DNA of 64,000 nt, from the NCBI GenBank assembly GCA_016271365.2, contig CM028131.1, forward strand, positions 173,294,501 to 173,358,500, read 5' to 3'. Below the pieces are notes generated by a model. The model did no database searches. It saw nothing but the letters and a program-made list of their open reading frames with translations, and was not told the origin of the DNA. This DNA is from Neoceratodus forsteri (lineage: Eukaryota > Chordata > Ceratodontiformes > Ceratodontidae). Both the position numbers and the translations under genes were made by a program. Below, piece after piece: positions 28,117 through 38,749 of this stretch (position 1 is the first letter of the stretch; each line of letters starts with the position of its first letter).

Positions 28117-29096
28117 AAACATGTTATCTGAGGGTGCTGGGTGCCACAAAACAATAGGGATAGCTCTATTAACAAAATATTTGCTTTCTGAGGGTGCTGG
28201 GTGCTACTAGTCACCATGGATAACTCTATTAACACAAGATTTGTTATTTGGGGTGTGCTGGGAGCAACTAGACCCCAGGAATAGTTCTATTAACAAAATT
28301 CATGTTATCTGAGGGTGCTGGGTTCTACTAGACACCAGGGATAGCTCTATTAACAAAAAAAATGTTATCTAGGGGTTGATAGGTGCCACTAGACACCAGG
28401 GATAGCTCTATTAAGAAAAGAACATGTTATCTAGGGGTGCTGGGTGCCACTAGACACCAAGCAAAGCTCTATTAACAGCAAAAGTTTTATCTGAGGGGCT
28501 GGGTTCAATTAGACACCAGGGTAGCTCTATTAACAAAAATCATGTTATCTGAGTGTGCTGGTTCCACTAGACACCAGGGATAGCTCTATTAACACAAAAC
28601 ATGCTACCTGAGGTTGATGGGTGCCACTAGTCACCAGGATAACTCTGTTTACAAAACACATGTTATCTAGGGTGCTGGATGCCAAGAGACACCAGTGAAA
28701 ACTTATTAACAAAAATCATGTTATCTGAGGGTGCAGGGTGCCACTAGACAATAGGGATAGTTCTATTAGCAAAGAATATGTTATCTGAGGGTGCTGGTTG
28801 CCACTAGACACCAGGGATTGCTCTATTAGCACAAAACATGCTACCTGAGGGTGCTGCATACCACTAGATACCAGGGATAGCTCTATTAAGAAAAAACATG
28901 TTATCTGAGGGTGTGGGTGCAACTAGGCACCAGGGATAGTTCTATTAACAAAAAACATGTTATCTAGGGATGCTGGGTGCAACTAGACACCAGGGATTGC
29001 TCTATTAACAAAAAAAATATTTTAGCTGATGGTGCTGGGTACAACTAGACACCAGGGATAGTTCTATTAACAAAAAAACTTGTTATCTTAGGGTGC

Positions 29097-30790
29097 TGTG
29101 TGCCCCTAGACACCAGTGATATCTCTATTAACAAAAAACATGTTATCTGAGGGTGCAGGGTGCCACAAGACAATAGGGATAGCGCTAATAAAAAATATTT
29201 GTTATCTGAAAGTGCTGGGTGCTACTAGTCACCAGGAATAACTCTATTAACAGAACACATGTTATCTCGGGGTGCTGGGTGTATCTAGATACCAGGGATA
29301 GCTCTACTAACACAAGATTTGTTATTTGGTGTGTGCTGGGAGCAACTAGACCCCAGGAATAGTTCTATTAACAAAATACATGTTATCTGAGGGTGCTGGG
29401 TGCAACTAGACACTTGGGATAGTTCTATTAACAAGTCAATGTGTTATCTGAGGGTGATCCATGCCACAAGACATCAGGGATAGCTCTATTAACAAAAAAC
29501 ATGTTATCTAGGGGGTGCTGGGTGCCACTAGACACCATGGATAGCTCTGTTAACAAAGAACGTTTATCTGAGAGTGATGGGTGCCACTAGACACCAGGGA
29601 TAGCTCTGTTAACAAAGAACGTGTTATTTGAGGGTGCTGGGTGCAACTAGACAACAGGAATAGCTCTATTAACAATACATATGTTATTTGGGAGTGTTGG
29701 GTGCCACTAGACACCAGTGATAATTCTATTAACAAAAAACGTGTCATCTGGGTGTGCTGGGAGGCACTAGACACCAGGGATTGCTCTATTAACAAACAAC
29801 GTGTTACTTGAGGGTGCCGTGTGCAACTAGACACCAGGGATAGATCTATTAACAAAAACAAGTTATCTGAGGGTGCTGGGTGCCACTAGTCACCAGGGAT
29901 AGCTGTATTAACAAAACATGTGTTATCTGAGGATGCTGTGTCTACTAGATACCAGGGATAGTTCAATTAACAAAAAACATGTTATCTGAGGTGTTGGGTG
30001 CAACTAGACACCTGGGATAGCTCTATTAACAAAGCACATGTTATCTAGGGGTGCTGGATGCAACTAGACACTAGGGATTGCTCTATTAACAAGAAAATAT
30101 GTTATCTGATGGTACTGGGTACAACTGGACACCAGGAATAGTTCTATTGACAAAAACCTTTTTTATCTTAGGGTGCTGGGTGCAATTAGACACCAGGGAT
30201 AGTTCCATTAACAAAAAAAACATGTTATCTGAGGGTGCTGGGTGCCACAAGACAATATTGATAGCTCTATTAACAAAGAATGTGTTATCTGAGGGTGACG
30301 GATACTAATAGTCACCAGGGATTGCTCTCATTAACAAAACACGTTTTATCTAGGGGTGCTGGGTGCAACTAGACACCAGGGATAGCTCTATTAACACAAG
30401 ATATGTTATTTGGGAGGTGCTGGGTGCAACTAGACCCCAGGGATAGTTCTATTAACAAAAAACATGTTATCTGAGGGTGCTGGGTACAACTAGACACCAG
30501 GGATAGCTCTATTAAAAAAAGTGATATCTGAGGGTGCTGGTGCAACTAGACACGAGGGATAGTTCTATTATCAATAAAGCGTGTTATCCGAGGGTGATGG
30601 GTGCCACAAGACACCAGGGATAGCTCTATTAACAAAAAACATATCATCTAGGGGTGGTGGGTGAAACTACACACCAGGGATAGCTCTGTTAACAAAGAAA
30701 GTGTTATCTGAGGGTGCTGGGTGCAACTAGACCCCAGGGATAGCTCTATTAACAATACACATGTTATTTGGGAGTGTTGGGAGCCATTAG
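29097..30790 (+). repeat. single ~1.7-kb higher-order unit in the distal duplicate
   Basis: This matches the ~1.9-kb unit at 13,440-19,040 but occurs once. Sequence up to about 29,940 follows the early part of the unit, then jumps at the repeated text gaggatgctgtgtctacta into the later part (matching 18,183 onward). About 240 bp inside the unit is skipped. Confidence 0.82.
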
Positions 30791-31640
30791 ACACCAGGGA
30801 TAGCTCTATTAACAAAAAACATGTAATCCGAGGGTGCTGGTTGCCACTAAACAATAGGGATAATTCTATTAACAAAAAACATGTTATCTGAGGGTGCTGG
30901 GTGCCACTAGACAGCAGAGATAGCTCTATTATCAAATAATGTGTTATCTGAGGTGTTAGGTGCAACTAGATTCTCGGGACTGCTCTATTAACAAAAAACG
31001 TGTTATCTGAGGGTGCTGGGTGCAACTAGACACCAGGGATAGTTCTATTAGCAAAAAATGTGTTATCTGAGGGTGCTGGGTGCAGCTAGACACCAGGGAT
31101 AGCGCTATCAACAAAAAATGTGTTATCTGAGGGTACTGGGTGCAACTAGACACCAGGGATAGCTCTATTAACACACAACATGTTATCTGAGGGTGCTGGG
31201 TGCAACTAGACACCAGAGATAGCTCTATTAACAAAAAAAGGTGTTATCTGCAGGTGCTTGGTGCAACTAGATACCAGGGATAGCTCTATTAACAAAACCC
31301 ATATAATGTCGGGGTTCTGGGTGCCACTAGACACCAGGGATAGTTCTATTAACAAAAAATGAGTTATCTGAGGGTGCTGGGTGCAATTAGACACTAGGGA
31401 TAGTTCTAATACAAAAAACATGTTATCTGAGGGTGATGGGTGCCACTAGACACCAGGGAGAGCTTTATTAACAGCAAAAGTTTTATCTGAGGGTGTTGGG
31501 TTCAACTAGACACCAGAGATAGCTCTATTAACAAAACACATGTTATTTGGTGGTGCTGGGAGCCACTAGACACCAGGGATAGTTCTAGTAACAAAAATTA
31601 TGTTATCTGAGGGTGCTGGGTACCACTAGGCAATAGGGAT

Positions 31641-32533
31641 AGTTATATTAACATAGAACATGTTATCTTAGGGTGCTAGTTGCCACTAGACACCAGGGAT
31701 AGCGCTATTAACAAAAAATGTGCTATCTGAGGGTGCTGGGTGCCACTAGACACCAGGGATAGCTCTATTAACAAAAAACGTGCTATCTGAGGGAGCTGTG
31801 TGCCACTAGACAATAAGGATAGCTCTATTGACCAAAAACGTGTTGTCAGAGGGTGCTGGGTGCAACTAGACACCAGGGATAGCTCTATTAACAAAACATG
31901 TGTTATCTAGGGGTGCTGGGTGCAACTAGACACCAGCAATAGTTCTATTAACAAAAAAAGTGTTATCTGAGGGTGCTGGGTGCAACTAGACACCAGGGAT
32001 AGCTCTGTTAACAAAATGCATGCTGTTTGGGGGTGCTGGGTGCCACTAGATACCAGGAATATCTCTATTAACAAAAAACATTGTTATCTGAGGGTGCTGT
32101 GTGCCACTGGAAAATAGCTATAGTTCTATTAACAAAAAACATGTTATCTGAGTGTGCTGGGTGCACCTAGAAACCAGGGATAGTTCTATTAACAAGAAAC
32201 AGGTGATTGGAGGTGATGGGTGCCACTAGACACCTGGGATGGCTCTATTAACAAAACGCATGTTATTTGGGGGTGCTGGGTGCCGCTAGACACTAGGGAT
32301 AGCTCTAGTAACACAAAATGTATGATCAGGAAGTGGGGTGCCACAAGATACCAGGGATAGCTCTATTAACAAGAAACAGGTGGTTGGGGGTGGAGTGTGC
32401 AACTGAACACCAGGAATATCTCTATTAACATGAAATGGTTGTTCAGAGGGTGCGGAGAACCACTACAAACCAGGGACAGCTCAATTAAACCATAATGCAG
32501 GATTAGAGATGGAGTTGCCACTAGTCACCAGGG
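31641..32533 (+). repeat. right-hand end of the array, decaying toward the edge
   Basis: From 31,680 to about 32,300 the monomers are close to the overall consensus. From about 32,320 they degrade: lengths change, the tgttatctgagggtg core is lost, and variants with aacaggtggttgggggtgg and cataatgcaggattagagat appear. The last clear motif is ccactagtcaccaggg at 32,518-32,533. Edge decay of this type is expected for satellite arrays, where exchange is rarest at the margins. Confidence 0.85.
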
Positions 32534-32537
32534 TTAT

Positions 32538-33292
32538 ATTTAATCCAGGGTCTCTCAAATGGTGAGTCCAGCCTCCCAGGGGAGGCCCCAACCTGTTCCA
32601 CAGGAGGTTCAAGCAAGCCTTAAAATGTACTATATTTAAATGTCAAGTTTTGGATGCTTTGTGTGAAAGGATGCAGCAAACTGGAAGCGAATAATGGTAT
32701 GCGAATTTATGTAAAAAATGGTTACAGGCAAACACGCTCAACAAACACTTGTTCCTGGTATGACATGGGGAAAGCTGAATGGAGGAAATACAATTCTTGG
32801 AAACTGTGCAAAACAAAATGCAAAAGAATACAAATGAATAGGAACAAGATAACAATTGACCCATTATACTGACTGCAGAAAAGCACAAACACAAAGGCTA
32901 AGTAGATCGCTTCTTGGAGCAAGGCCAGGAGGGAGCAACATGGTCCCTGAGAAGGTGCTTAAGAACAGGGTAAAACTGACAAAGAAAACAGTCTGACTCA
33001 TGAAGGTATTGCAGTGAGGGGTAAATGGGGCCAAAACTCAGACGTGTGGAGCGAGTAGGCTGACCTGGGAAGGGGCGTTATAGCGAAGGAGAATAATAGC
33101 GTCAATAAAATGAGAATAAACTCAACTACTCACATGCACTTCATTGTATTCGTCCTGTAATGTGCAAAGTATGATACCTGTTCTAACTATGAGGAGACCC
33201 ACAATTATTTCTATTTTGGGGGAGACTCAAGATCTTTTCCAAGATTTGGGGGAGGCTCACTATGACAAAGTGTGAGAACTCCTGATTTAATC
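32538..33292. mobile_element. hAT-type non-autonomous DNA transposon with 8-bp target duplication
   Basis: A 739-bp element (32,546-33,284) is bounded by imperfect terminal inverted repeats. The left end reads cagggtctctcaaatggtga; the right end, read on the other strand, is caggagttctcacactttg. Both ends continue into a shared gagcctcccc-like subterminal motif. It is flanked on both sides by the perfect 8-base direct repeat atttaatc (32,538-32,545 and 33,285-33,292). An 8-bp target duplication and CAGGG-type ends are typical of hAT elements. No transposase-like reading frame is seen, so it would depend on an enzyme made elsewhere. Confidence 0.88.
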
Positions 33293-33345
33293 AAACCAAA
33301 ATGGTCTTTGGAGGTGGGCAACTGCAATACAGCCACCCTGCCACT
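33285..33345 (+). repeat. remainder of the degenerate terminal satellite monomer
   Basis: If the hAT element and one target duplication are removed, cagggttatatttaatc joins aaaccaaaatggt, followed by ggaggtgggcaactgc and gccactgggg. This resembles the caggga..ctattaacaaaa..tgagggtgctggg..gccactag order of the monomer. The last traces of the array therefore run to about 33,345. Confidence 0.5.
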
Positions 33346-34678
33346 GGGGAGAGGGAGTGCACTGTTAAGAGATGGTTTTCAGTGGTGGTAAATAATGCCA
33401 CTTTGGCAGCTGTTTACTGCTGCTGCCAACCTTTGACGATACTGTTGTGCTGATATGCATGGGGGGGACCTCTAATTTATAAAGGTACAGTGGTATTAAG
33501 TGCTTTAGTGCCATGAGTTTGTACTGGCACTCCCAGGGCTTCTGAATATGGGCTGGCTGGAAGCACCAGTGCAAATCCAGTTCAGTACACCCACTAACCC
33601 TGCTAGCAGGTGTGTTAATGATTGAATATTGGGCCCCAGTGTGCCAAATATGACCAGTTTGCTGCATAGTCAGATAACGGACTGTTTTTTTTTTTTTTAT
33701 TAGGACTGTTCAATTCAAATACAATTCAGGATAAAGAGACACAAATAGTACACTTTTAATGAAGGCAGATATCCCTTTTAAAGGAGAACTGTGGTGAACT
33801 GTAAGTCATTTTTCCCAGTAGAAGCTGTCTTTTAAAGTAGCAGTGCAACAAAATTGTGCATCGGCACTGACCCTTCCTTTTTGCACTGTAAAAGAATCCA
33901 GGCATCTTCTGCTTTACTTTGGTGGTAGAATTTTCTGGTTCCAACAAAATGTTGAGTGTTTTATAAATATTTTAATTTAGTTTTTTTCTCAAGAGAAAAA
34001 GATGGCAGCCACGTTTGGTTTAGCGATAGCATTGCAGATGTGGCAAAAGTTGATATCAAGAAAATAAAAAAAATGATTGTGCACAGCATTGGAAGGAGCT
34101 AGGCAAGATGATTTAAAAGGTATGCTAATATTTGTATTAACTAGCTGAAACTAGCTTTTCGGAGACACAGTTTATTGATCTGTATAGATATATAAAATGA
34201 CACAGCAGATAAAGGCTCACCAGCACATCCAGTCTGCCCATCTTATGTGACTACGCCACAGCTAGAGATATTGTAAATTTATAATTCGCTGGTGACATTG
34301 ATGATGCTTCAGCTGGGGGCAATCAGTCAAAAGCAACTGCATTTACAAGTCGACTTTTAAAGGTATAGCTCCATTTTTTCAATTACTGTACATAAAGCAG
34401 TACTAGCCAATATGCAACTCAATACCGTGCAGTATTGGTAAATAAGTAAAATAAGCAAGTTTATTTGCTTGGTGCCCAATCTAGGAGGCTCGGGGCACCT
34501 TACAGTAAAAATGACTATAAATTATTGCAGAATGCTGCAGTATGCTGTAGAGAAAAGTGTAATTCAATGGCATTTAAGCCCTTTTGTTATACAGCATTCT
34601 GTGATGTAATTTCTGGCAAGTTGCTGCATTGCATCTTGGCTTGCTTCACTGTATATACTGAACATAGAGAATACTGAT
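33346..34678. other. unassigned intergenic sequence
   Basis: AT-rich sequence with a T-run at about 33,686-33,699 and several short microsatellite-like tracts. No coding region with recognisable similarity and no clear mobile element ends were found. The open frames here (up to 100 codons) have no recognisable motif. Confidence 0.6.
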
Positions 34679-34818
34679 TGGGCAACTATGCACATCCAGC
34701 CTGTGCTGCCACAGAGGGGTTCTGATTACATGAAAACCTCGAGAGTGAAGCTCAAGAGGTCTGATGTAATCAGAACCCCGAGGTGACAGCACAGGCTGGT
34801 TGGGAATGTTGTTGCCTA
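34679..34818. repeat. long hairpin / foldback element
   Basis: Two 36-base arms (34,696-34,731 and 34,764-34,799) are inverted copies with 32 of 36 positions matching; each ends in cagcctgtgctg and includes ggttctgattacat. The 32-base centre can pair further (acctcgag with ctcaagaggt). Outside the arms, gggcaac on the left mirrors gttgcct on the right, so the symmetry extends over about 140 bases. A miniature inverted-repeat transposon or foldback element is most likely; a structured RNA gene is possible but unsupported. Confidence 0.8.
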
Positions 34819-35139
34819 AGAAGTATTTTCGATAGTGTATATATATTCTTTTGTTTTATTTTATATTTTTTTAAAAACAAAAGTATTTTCACAGCACATT
34901 CTACAGCAGCAGTGAATGTGCCAATGGTTTTAGTTTAGAACTTGATCTGATGACTGTGTGCACAGCAGTGCTGCAAAAATCTCCAGCCGCCTCGATGATT
35001 TCAGATTAGCTGGAACCTTGTTGTACCACAGAAGGGTACAGCTGTATTCCATGACCTTTGAACTGTGGTACAAGTATGTTTCAAATGGCATGGAAATCCA
35101 TGCAGAATAAACCCTCACTGTACACAATATTCATATTTA

Positions 35140-35480
35140 GGGGGAAAGAAGAGACCTGGTCCATCAAGTTTCTCTCCCCATTAACTCAGTGTTGAATACC
35201 CTGTCAGCACATTTTCTTCAAAGTATTTGTCCATTCTGAGATTGAAGGTCATTACAGTATCAACTGATGCCACATGCTCTGGCAGTCTGCTCCATGTACT
35301 CACCACTCATTCTGTGAAGTAATTATTTCTGATGTTTCCCTTTAGCCTTTCAGTGGCATTGAGTGCTCTCTTGTCCTTTCATCCTTGTGTATCCTGAGGA
35401 GCCACTCTTGTTCTGATAATGTTATTGCTTTTAACTGTTTGAATAATGTAATCATGTCTTCTCAAGGCTTCTCCTTTCAG
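35140..35480 (-). mobile_element. CR1-type LINE fragment (end of ORF2)
   Basis: Read on the minus strand, broken frames give NNYFTE, then W..LPEHVASVDTV and TFNLRMDKYFEENV. This matches the way CR1-clade reverse transcriptase proteins finish (YFT.RVV..WN.LP..VV.A.SV..FK..LD). Stops and frameshifts are present, so it is a dead fragment. The region 34,819-35,139 beside it holds nothing I recognise. Confidence 0.6.
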
Positions 35481-35805
35481 TGGAAAACAGACCTACTGCT
35501 GCCAGCTGGACCTCACTTCCATGTTCTCTATGCCATCAACTACATTTGTCACTTTCCTCTGTTATTTCCTATTTGGATCCATAGGAAACCAGTGATGCCA
35601 GTAAAGCTACCATAACAGTGTTAAAAACATTGCAGTGAAATAATAAATAAAAAAAATAAAGGGAACATAAACCATGTTGCTTACATTTTTTAATGTAAAG
35701 GCAAATTTGGGAATATGTAAAATGTGTTTAATAACTCCAGTGTCTTACTTTGTGTGTTTATTTTTAATTAGTGGTATGTTATCTGGAACTCCATTATGTT
35801 ATTTA

Positions 35806-37240
35806 TTTATTTGTTTCAAAGGTTTCACCAGGAAAGACATACTGAGCTGAAAAATAGTTCTTTTCCAGATGCAACCTGGGGGAAGGGGAAAGAGGCGTGT
35901 AAGAGCAAAATAGGACAATACATTATATAATAAGACATAACATGGTGTTGCAAATGAAACAGTACAAAATGAGGTTCATCAGACAGGTAAAAATTATAGG
36001 CTGAAACATTTACAAGGACAGGGTGGAGACCTGTCCCATAGTTTCAATCGAAAGTACAATTCATCTGTGAGGGCACCAGGAGATTGGGCGCTGTAGGAAG
36101 AAGCACAAATGGGGAGAGAAGAAGGGAAAGTGCACAGCAAATGGGAGAGGAAGAAGAGAGGGAGGAGGGCTGGTGAGGGAAGGGGCAAAGAGGAGGAGAG
36201 AGGGTAAGAGGGTAGACTGAGGAGCATGGAAGGGCTAAGACTCAAGGACAGGCACAGGAGGAAGTGGTATGGTCATGGAGCAGAGTGGAGCAAGAGAGTT
36301 TTTGAAAGTGGTGCAGTGAATGATTTGGGGGAGATAGTTCCAAAGTTTAGGAAAGCAGAAAGAGAAGGCAGCCTGATCAGAATGGGATTTTTGAGAGGGA
36401 AGTATCAAGGAACAATAGGCAGAGTTACAGAGGAAGTGTGAGGAGGGTGGGGGAGGAGAGAGAGAGAGAGAACAAAGGTAAAGGGGAAGGAGGCCAGCCA
36501 GAATTTGAAGATAAGAGAGGCACAGTGGATTAGAAGGCAGCTTTCCAGGGAGGGAAGGGAGTGGGCAGAGTATAAGTAACAGTGTTCAGTGAGGGGCAGG
36601 CAGTCCAAGGCAAAGCAGCAGAAGGAGTGAAATGCACTTTGAGTCAATTCAGGCAACACTCTATATTTATGAGTAACCACTGCAGGCATTTCAGAGCTGA
36701 GAAGCTAGTGTAGGGACTATACCAAACAGGTCCCACCATGAAGTGGTGGTATAGCTTGCTCACATTGGAATTCCAATCTGAAAACTAAGAGGACGCCCTT
36801 TTTCATGGAGTTTAAAGTAGGAAAAGCCAATAGGCAGTTAAATTGTTTAACTCTGAATATGTGTCATGTTTGGGGGTGCACTGGATGCCACACACCAGCA
36901 GCACCCTTCACCAGAAATGTGAATTGCATTTTGTGAGCAATGTAAAGGTTTTGAGCGTGCTTTTTGGTTGTCTAAAGAAGAGGTCCAGTCTGGCCAGAGT
37001 GGATTTTGGGGCAGCACTGTAAACAATGTCGCCATAATCGATAATGGGAAGGATAATTTTAGCAATGATATCTTGGTGAGCTGAAAACCAGAGGCAGCTT
37101 TTATTCCTAAATAGTGCACCAAGATTGTGATGGAGTTTTTTATGTATGGCATCCACGTGCAGAGAAAAGTAAATGTGCCGGTCTAGCCAGACCCCAAGGT
37201 ACTTAAAAGAGGACACATTGTCAATTGTGACCACATCAAG
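35806..37240 (-). mobile_element. 3' portion of an L2-type LINE
   Basis: The minus strand carries the C-terminal part of a reverse transcriptase (36,850-37,234), then about 1 kb of strongly purine/pyrimidine-biased sequence as 3' untranslated region. It ends near 35,806 in an A-rich tail that reads tggtgaaacctttgaaac then aaataaataaataa on the minus strand. A cctggt..aaataaa ending is usual for L2-like LINEs. The element is 5' truncated near 37,260. Confidence 0.65.
36908..37234 (-). pseudogene. L2-type LINE reverse transcriptase, C-terminal fragment
   Basis: A 108-codon open stretch. Residues 12-20 read KYLGVWLD, followed by a helical segment with HVDAIHKKL, LGALFRNKSCL and then ILPIIDYGDIVY. 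This is the classic order after the catalytic palm of L2/Jockey-group reverse transcriptases (KYLG..D, then K..G...R.....PILDYG...Y). The catalytic YADD-type motif lies upstream and is missing. It is a fragment of the LINE at 35,806-37,240, with no intact start and no function expected. Confidence 0.78.
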
Positions 37241-38749
37241 GGTATGAATTGAGGGGAGGGATGGGAGCCAGGAAAGCCTCTGCTTAGTTCATTATTTTTG
37301 AGCAGAAGCCTAGAGTGCAGCTCTCCATACAGGGCTTGCACTCAACTGATGTCAGAGGGTTCTAGACCTGCTAACAAATTAAAAAAATAAATAAATAAAA
37401 ATGGAAATGTTCTGCAAGGGGAAACAAAAGGCAGCATTAAGAAAGGACCTTAGATAAGGAAGAACATATGGCTATTTCAAACAAAAACACAAACAATGAA
37501 GGGGGGTGTTCTTAAAGGGACTTCACTCATGCCCAGTTTTATAATTTTATCATATACTAGAAACAACAGGGTTTATGTTCCTTCAAAAGCCCATATCATA
37601 ACAAAGTGAAAGTTAAAGAGAAATGTTTATGAACAGGGACAGTGAAAGTTTGAAAGCCCATGAAAAAAATCTTTTAATTTAGGTATTGGCCTTACCTGTA
37701 TCTTGCAGCATTCCAGAGGTAGCTATGAATAAATCTGCCCTGTATTGAAACTACATTGGTACAATCTACAGAATCCTGTTACGTCACTGAGGATCACTCT
37801 GTGCCTAAGTACTCTATAGTTTGCCACAGTTTCACTGTCAATGGTTATATGTGGTTCAGAGCTCAGTTCTTGTGTTACATACTATAGCTGAATGATGTAG
37901 GTTGTGCTTGGATACAGAGGCCAGATCAGTAAGTAGGACAATGCTTACCAGGTATTAGTAGTTTGAACTGATCAGTGCTTAAGTACTTCAACATAGTCAT
38001 GTGCAAGTCAGTGATTATGGTACACGTGGACTGGATAGTCTTTGCAAGGTGCTTAGATGCTTGAACTGATGAGTAACTTGTTATGACTTGATATTGGTTT
38101 GCCTTTTCTCTGTATCAAACTGCATGAAGGATGCTTAGTCCAGTAGTATGAGATCCCCCAAAAGAATAATGATATCAAATGATTATTTCCTCCAACTCCG
38201 GAGAGTGTGACCAGTAGCACGCAGGAGAGGAAAAAAACCCTTTGGGGGAAACCTCTGAGGACCTATGGCTACTGACCTGCCCATCCTTCTGGGCATACTA
38301 AGGGAGAATAATCCTAATCTAACGATATAAAGTTATTGGCTAAACCGAATCCATGTTGTAGATCCTGATCTAGTGCAAGCAGCTGAATGAGTACTGATAT
38401 TAATATCGAGAATGATGGCACATCCTTTAGGTGAATTCCAAGTCCAGGAAATCCATGTGGAGTAGAATTAATAGAAGATAGATCCATGATCGAGCATAAT
38501 GATTGAGAACGTCGAAGTCGCATAGGTGAAGGGCTCCAGAAGGTGAGGAAGTCTTCTCCGAGGAACTAAGGATTACATGGTTGGGGCTCCAAGTTCAGAA
38601 TATGAGGCGTTATTACTTCCGTTGGGCAAGCTTGTAAAGAAGGCTGCATGATTTAGAGAAGGTGGAGCAGAAGGTGGTTCCGGTCTGAGTAGTTCCCAGG
38701 TGAGTTAGCAGTAGTACTTAATGTATATAGGTAGATGTTAGATAGATTT

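Larger units (their letters stand above)
19816..31640 (+). repeat. distal copy of the large segmental duplication (~11.8 kb)
   Basis: It follows the monomer order of 4,320-19,815 but is about 3.7 kb shorter. It contains one instead of three ~1.9-kb units (about -3.9 kb, including an extra internal loss near 29,940) and one extra 300-bp block (20,401-20,700). The right edge lies where the shared text cactaggcaatagggatagtt (31,625) is followed by new sequence. Stretches around 25,500-25,790 and 28,360-28,720 carry many single-base losses in homopolymers compared with the proximal copy. Confidence 0.87.
50..32533 (+). repeat. 60-bp satellite array, ~32.5 kb
   Basis: A head-to-tail tandem array with a 60-base monomer. 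Its typical landmarks in order are agacaccagggatagctcta, ttaacaaaaaacatgttatc and tgagggtgctgggtgccact. The monomer recurs in phase with the printed 60-base lines for tens of kilobases, with occasional indels of a few bases, mostly in the A-run. All copies point the same way. Allowing for two SINE insertions I estimate 525-540 monomers. Divergence between random neighbours is visible (many 5-20% differences), whereas copies many monomers apart can be nearly identical, which is the mark of higher-order repeats. Because 60 is a multiple of three, the minus strand has one frame with a 20-residue period that stays open for up to 181 codons. Frames are broken by indels in the A-run and by stops, so I do not call genes. 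No centromere-protein-B-type box is seen in the monomer. Function is unknown; centromeric, pericentromeric or subtelomeric satellite are all possible. Confidence 0.97.

Noticed and set aside
17984..30308. Plus-strand open frames in the satellite (17,984; 25,713; 30,099)
   Set aside because: The plus-strand frame has one stop per monomer. These frames exist only where indels or substitutions remove it, partly in stretches with suspected homopolymer errors.
86..31894. Dozens of minus-strand open frames with IELSLVSS..QHPQIT repeats as a repetitive protein gene
   Set aside because: They follow from a 60-bp monomer with one stop-free frame. Frames shift with A-run length, start methionines come from scattered monomer variants, and no splice, promoter or non-repeat coding sequence joins them.
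50..32533. CRISPR array (regular repeats)
   Set aside because: There are no unique spacers; the whole 60-bp unit repeats, the array is far too long, and the surrounding elements are vertebrate retroelements.
32643..32922. Short frames inside the hAT element as a transposase
   Set aside because: They are under 90 codons, overlap on both strands and show no hAT dimerisation or catalytic motif.
34465..34677. Short plus frame beside the hairpin as a gene
   Set aside because: 70 codons without motif, in AT-rich sequence with internal inverted repeats around gcagaatgctg. More likely part of a decayed inverted-repeat element.
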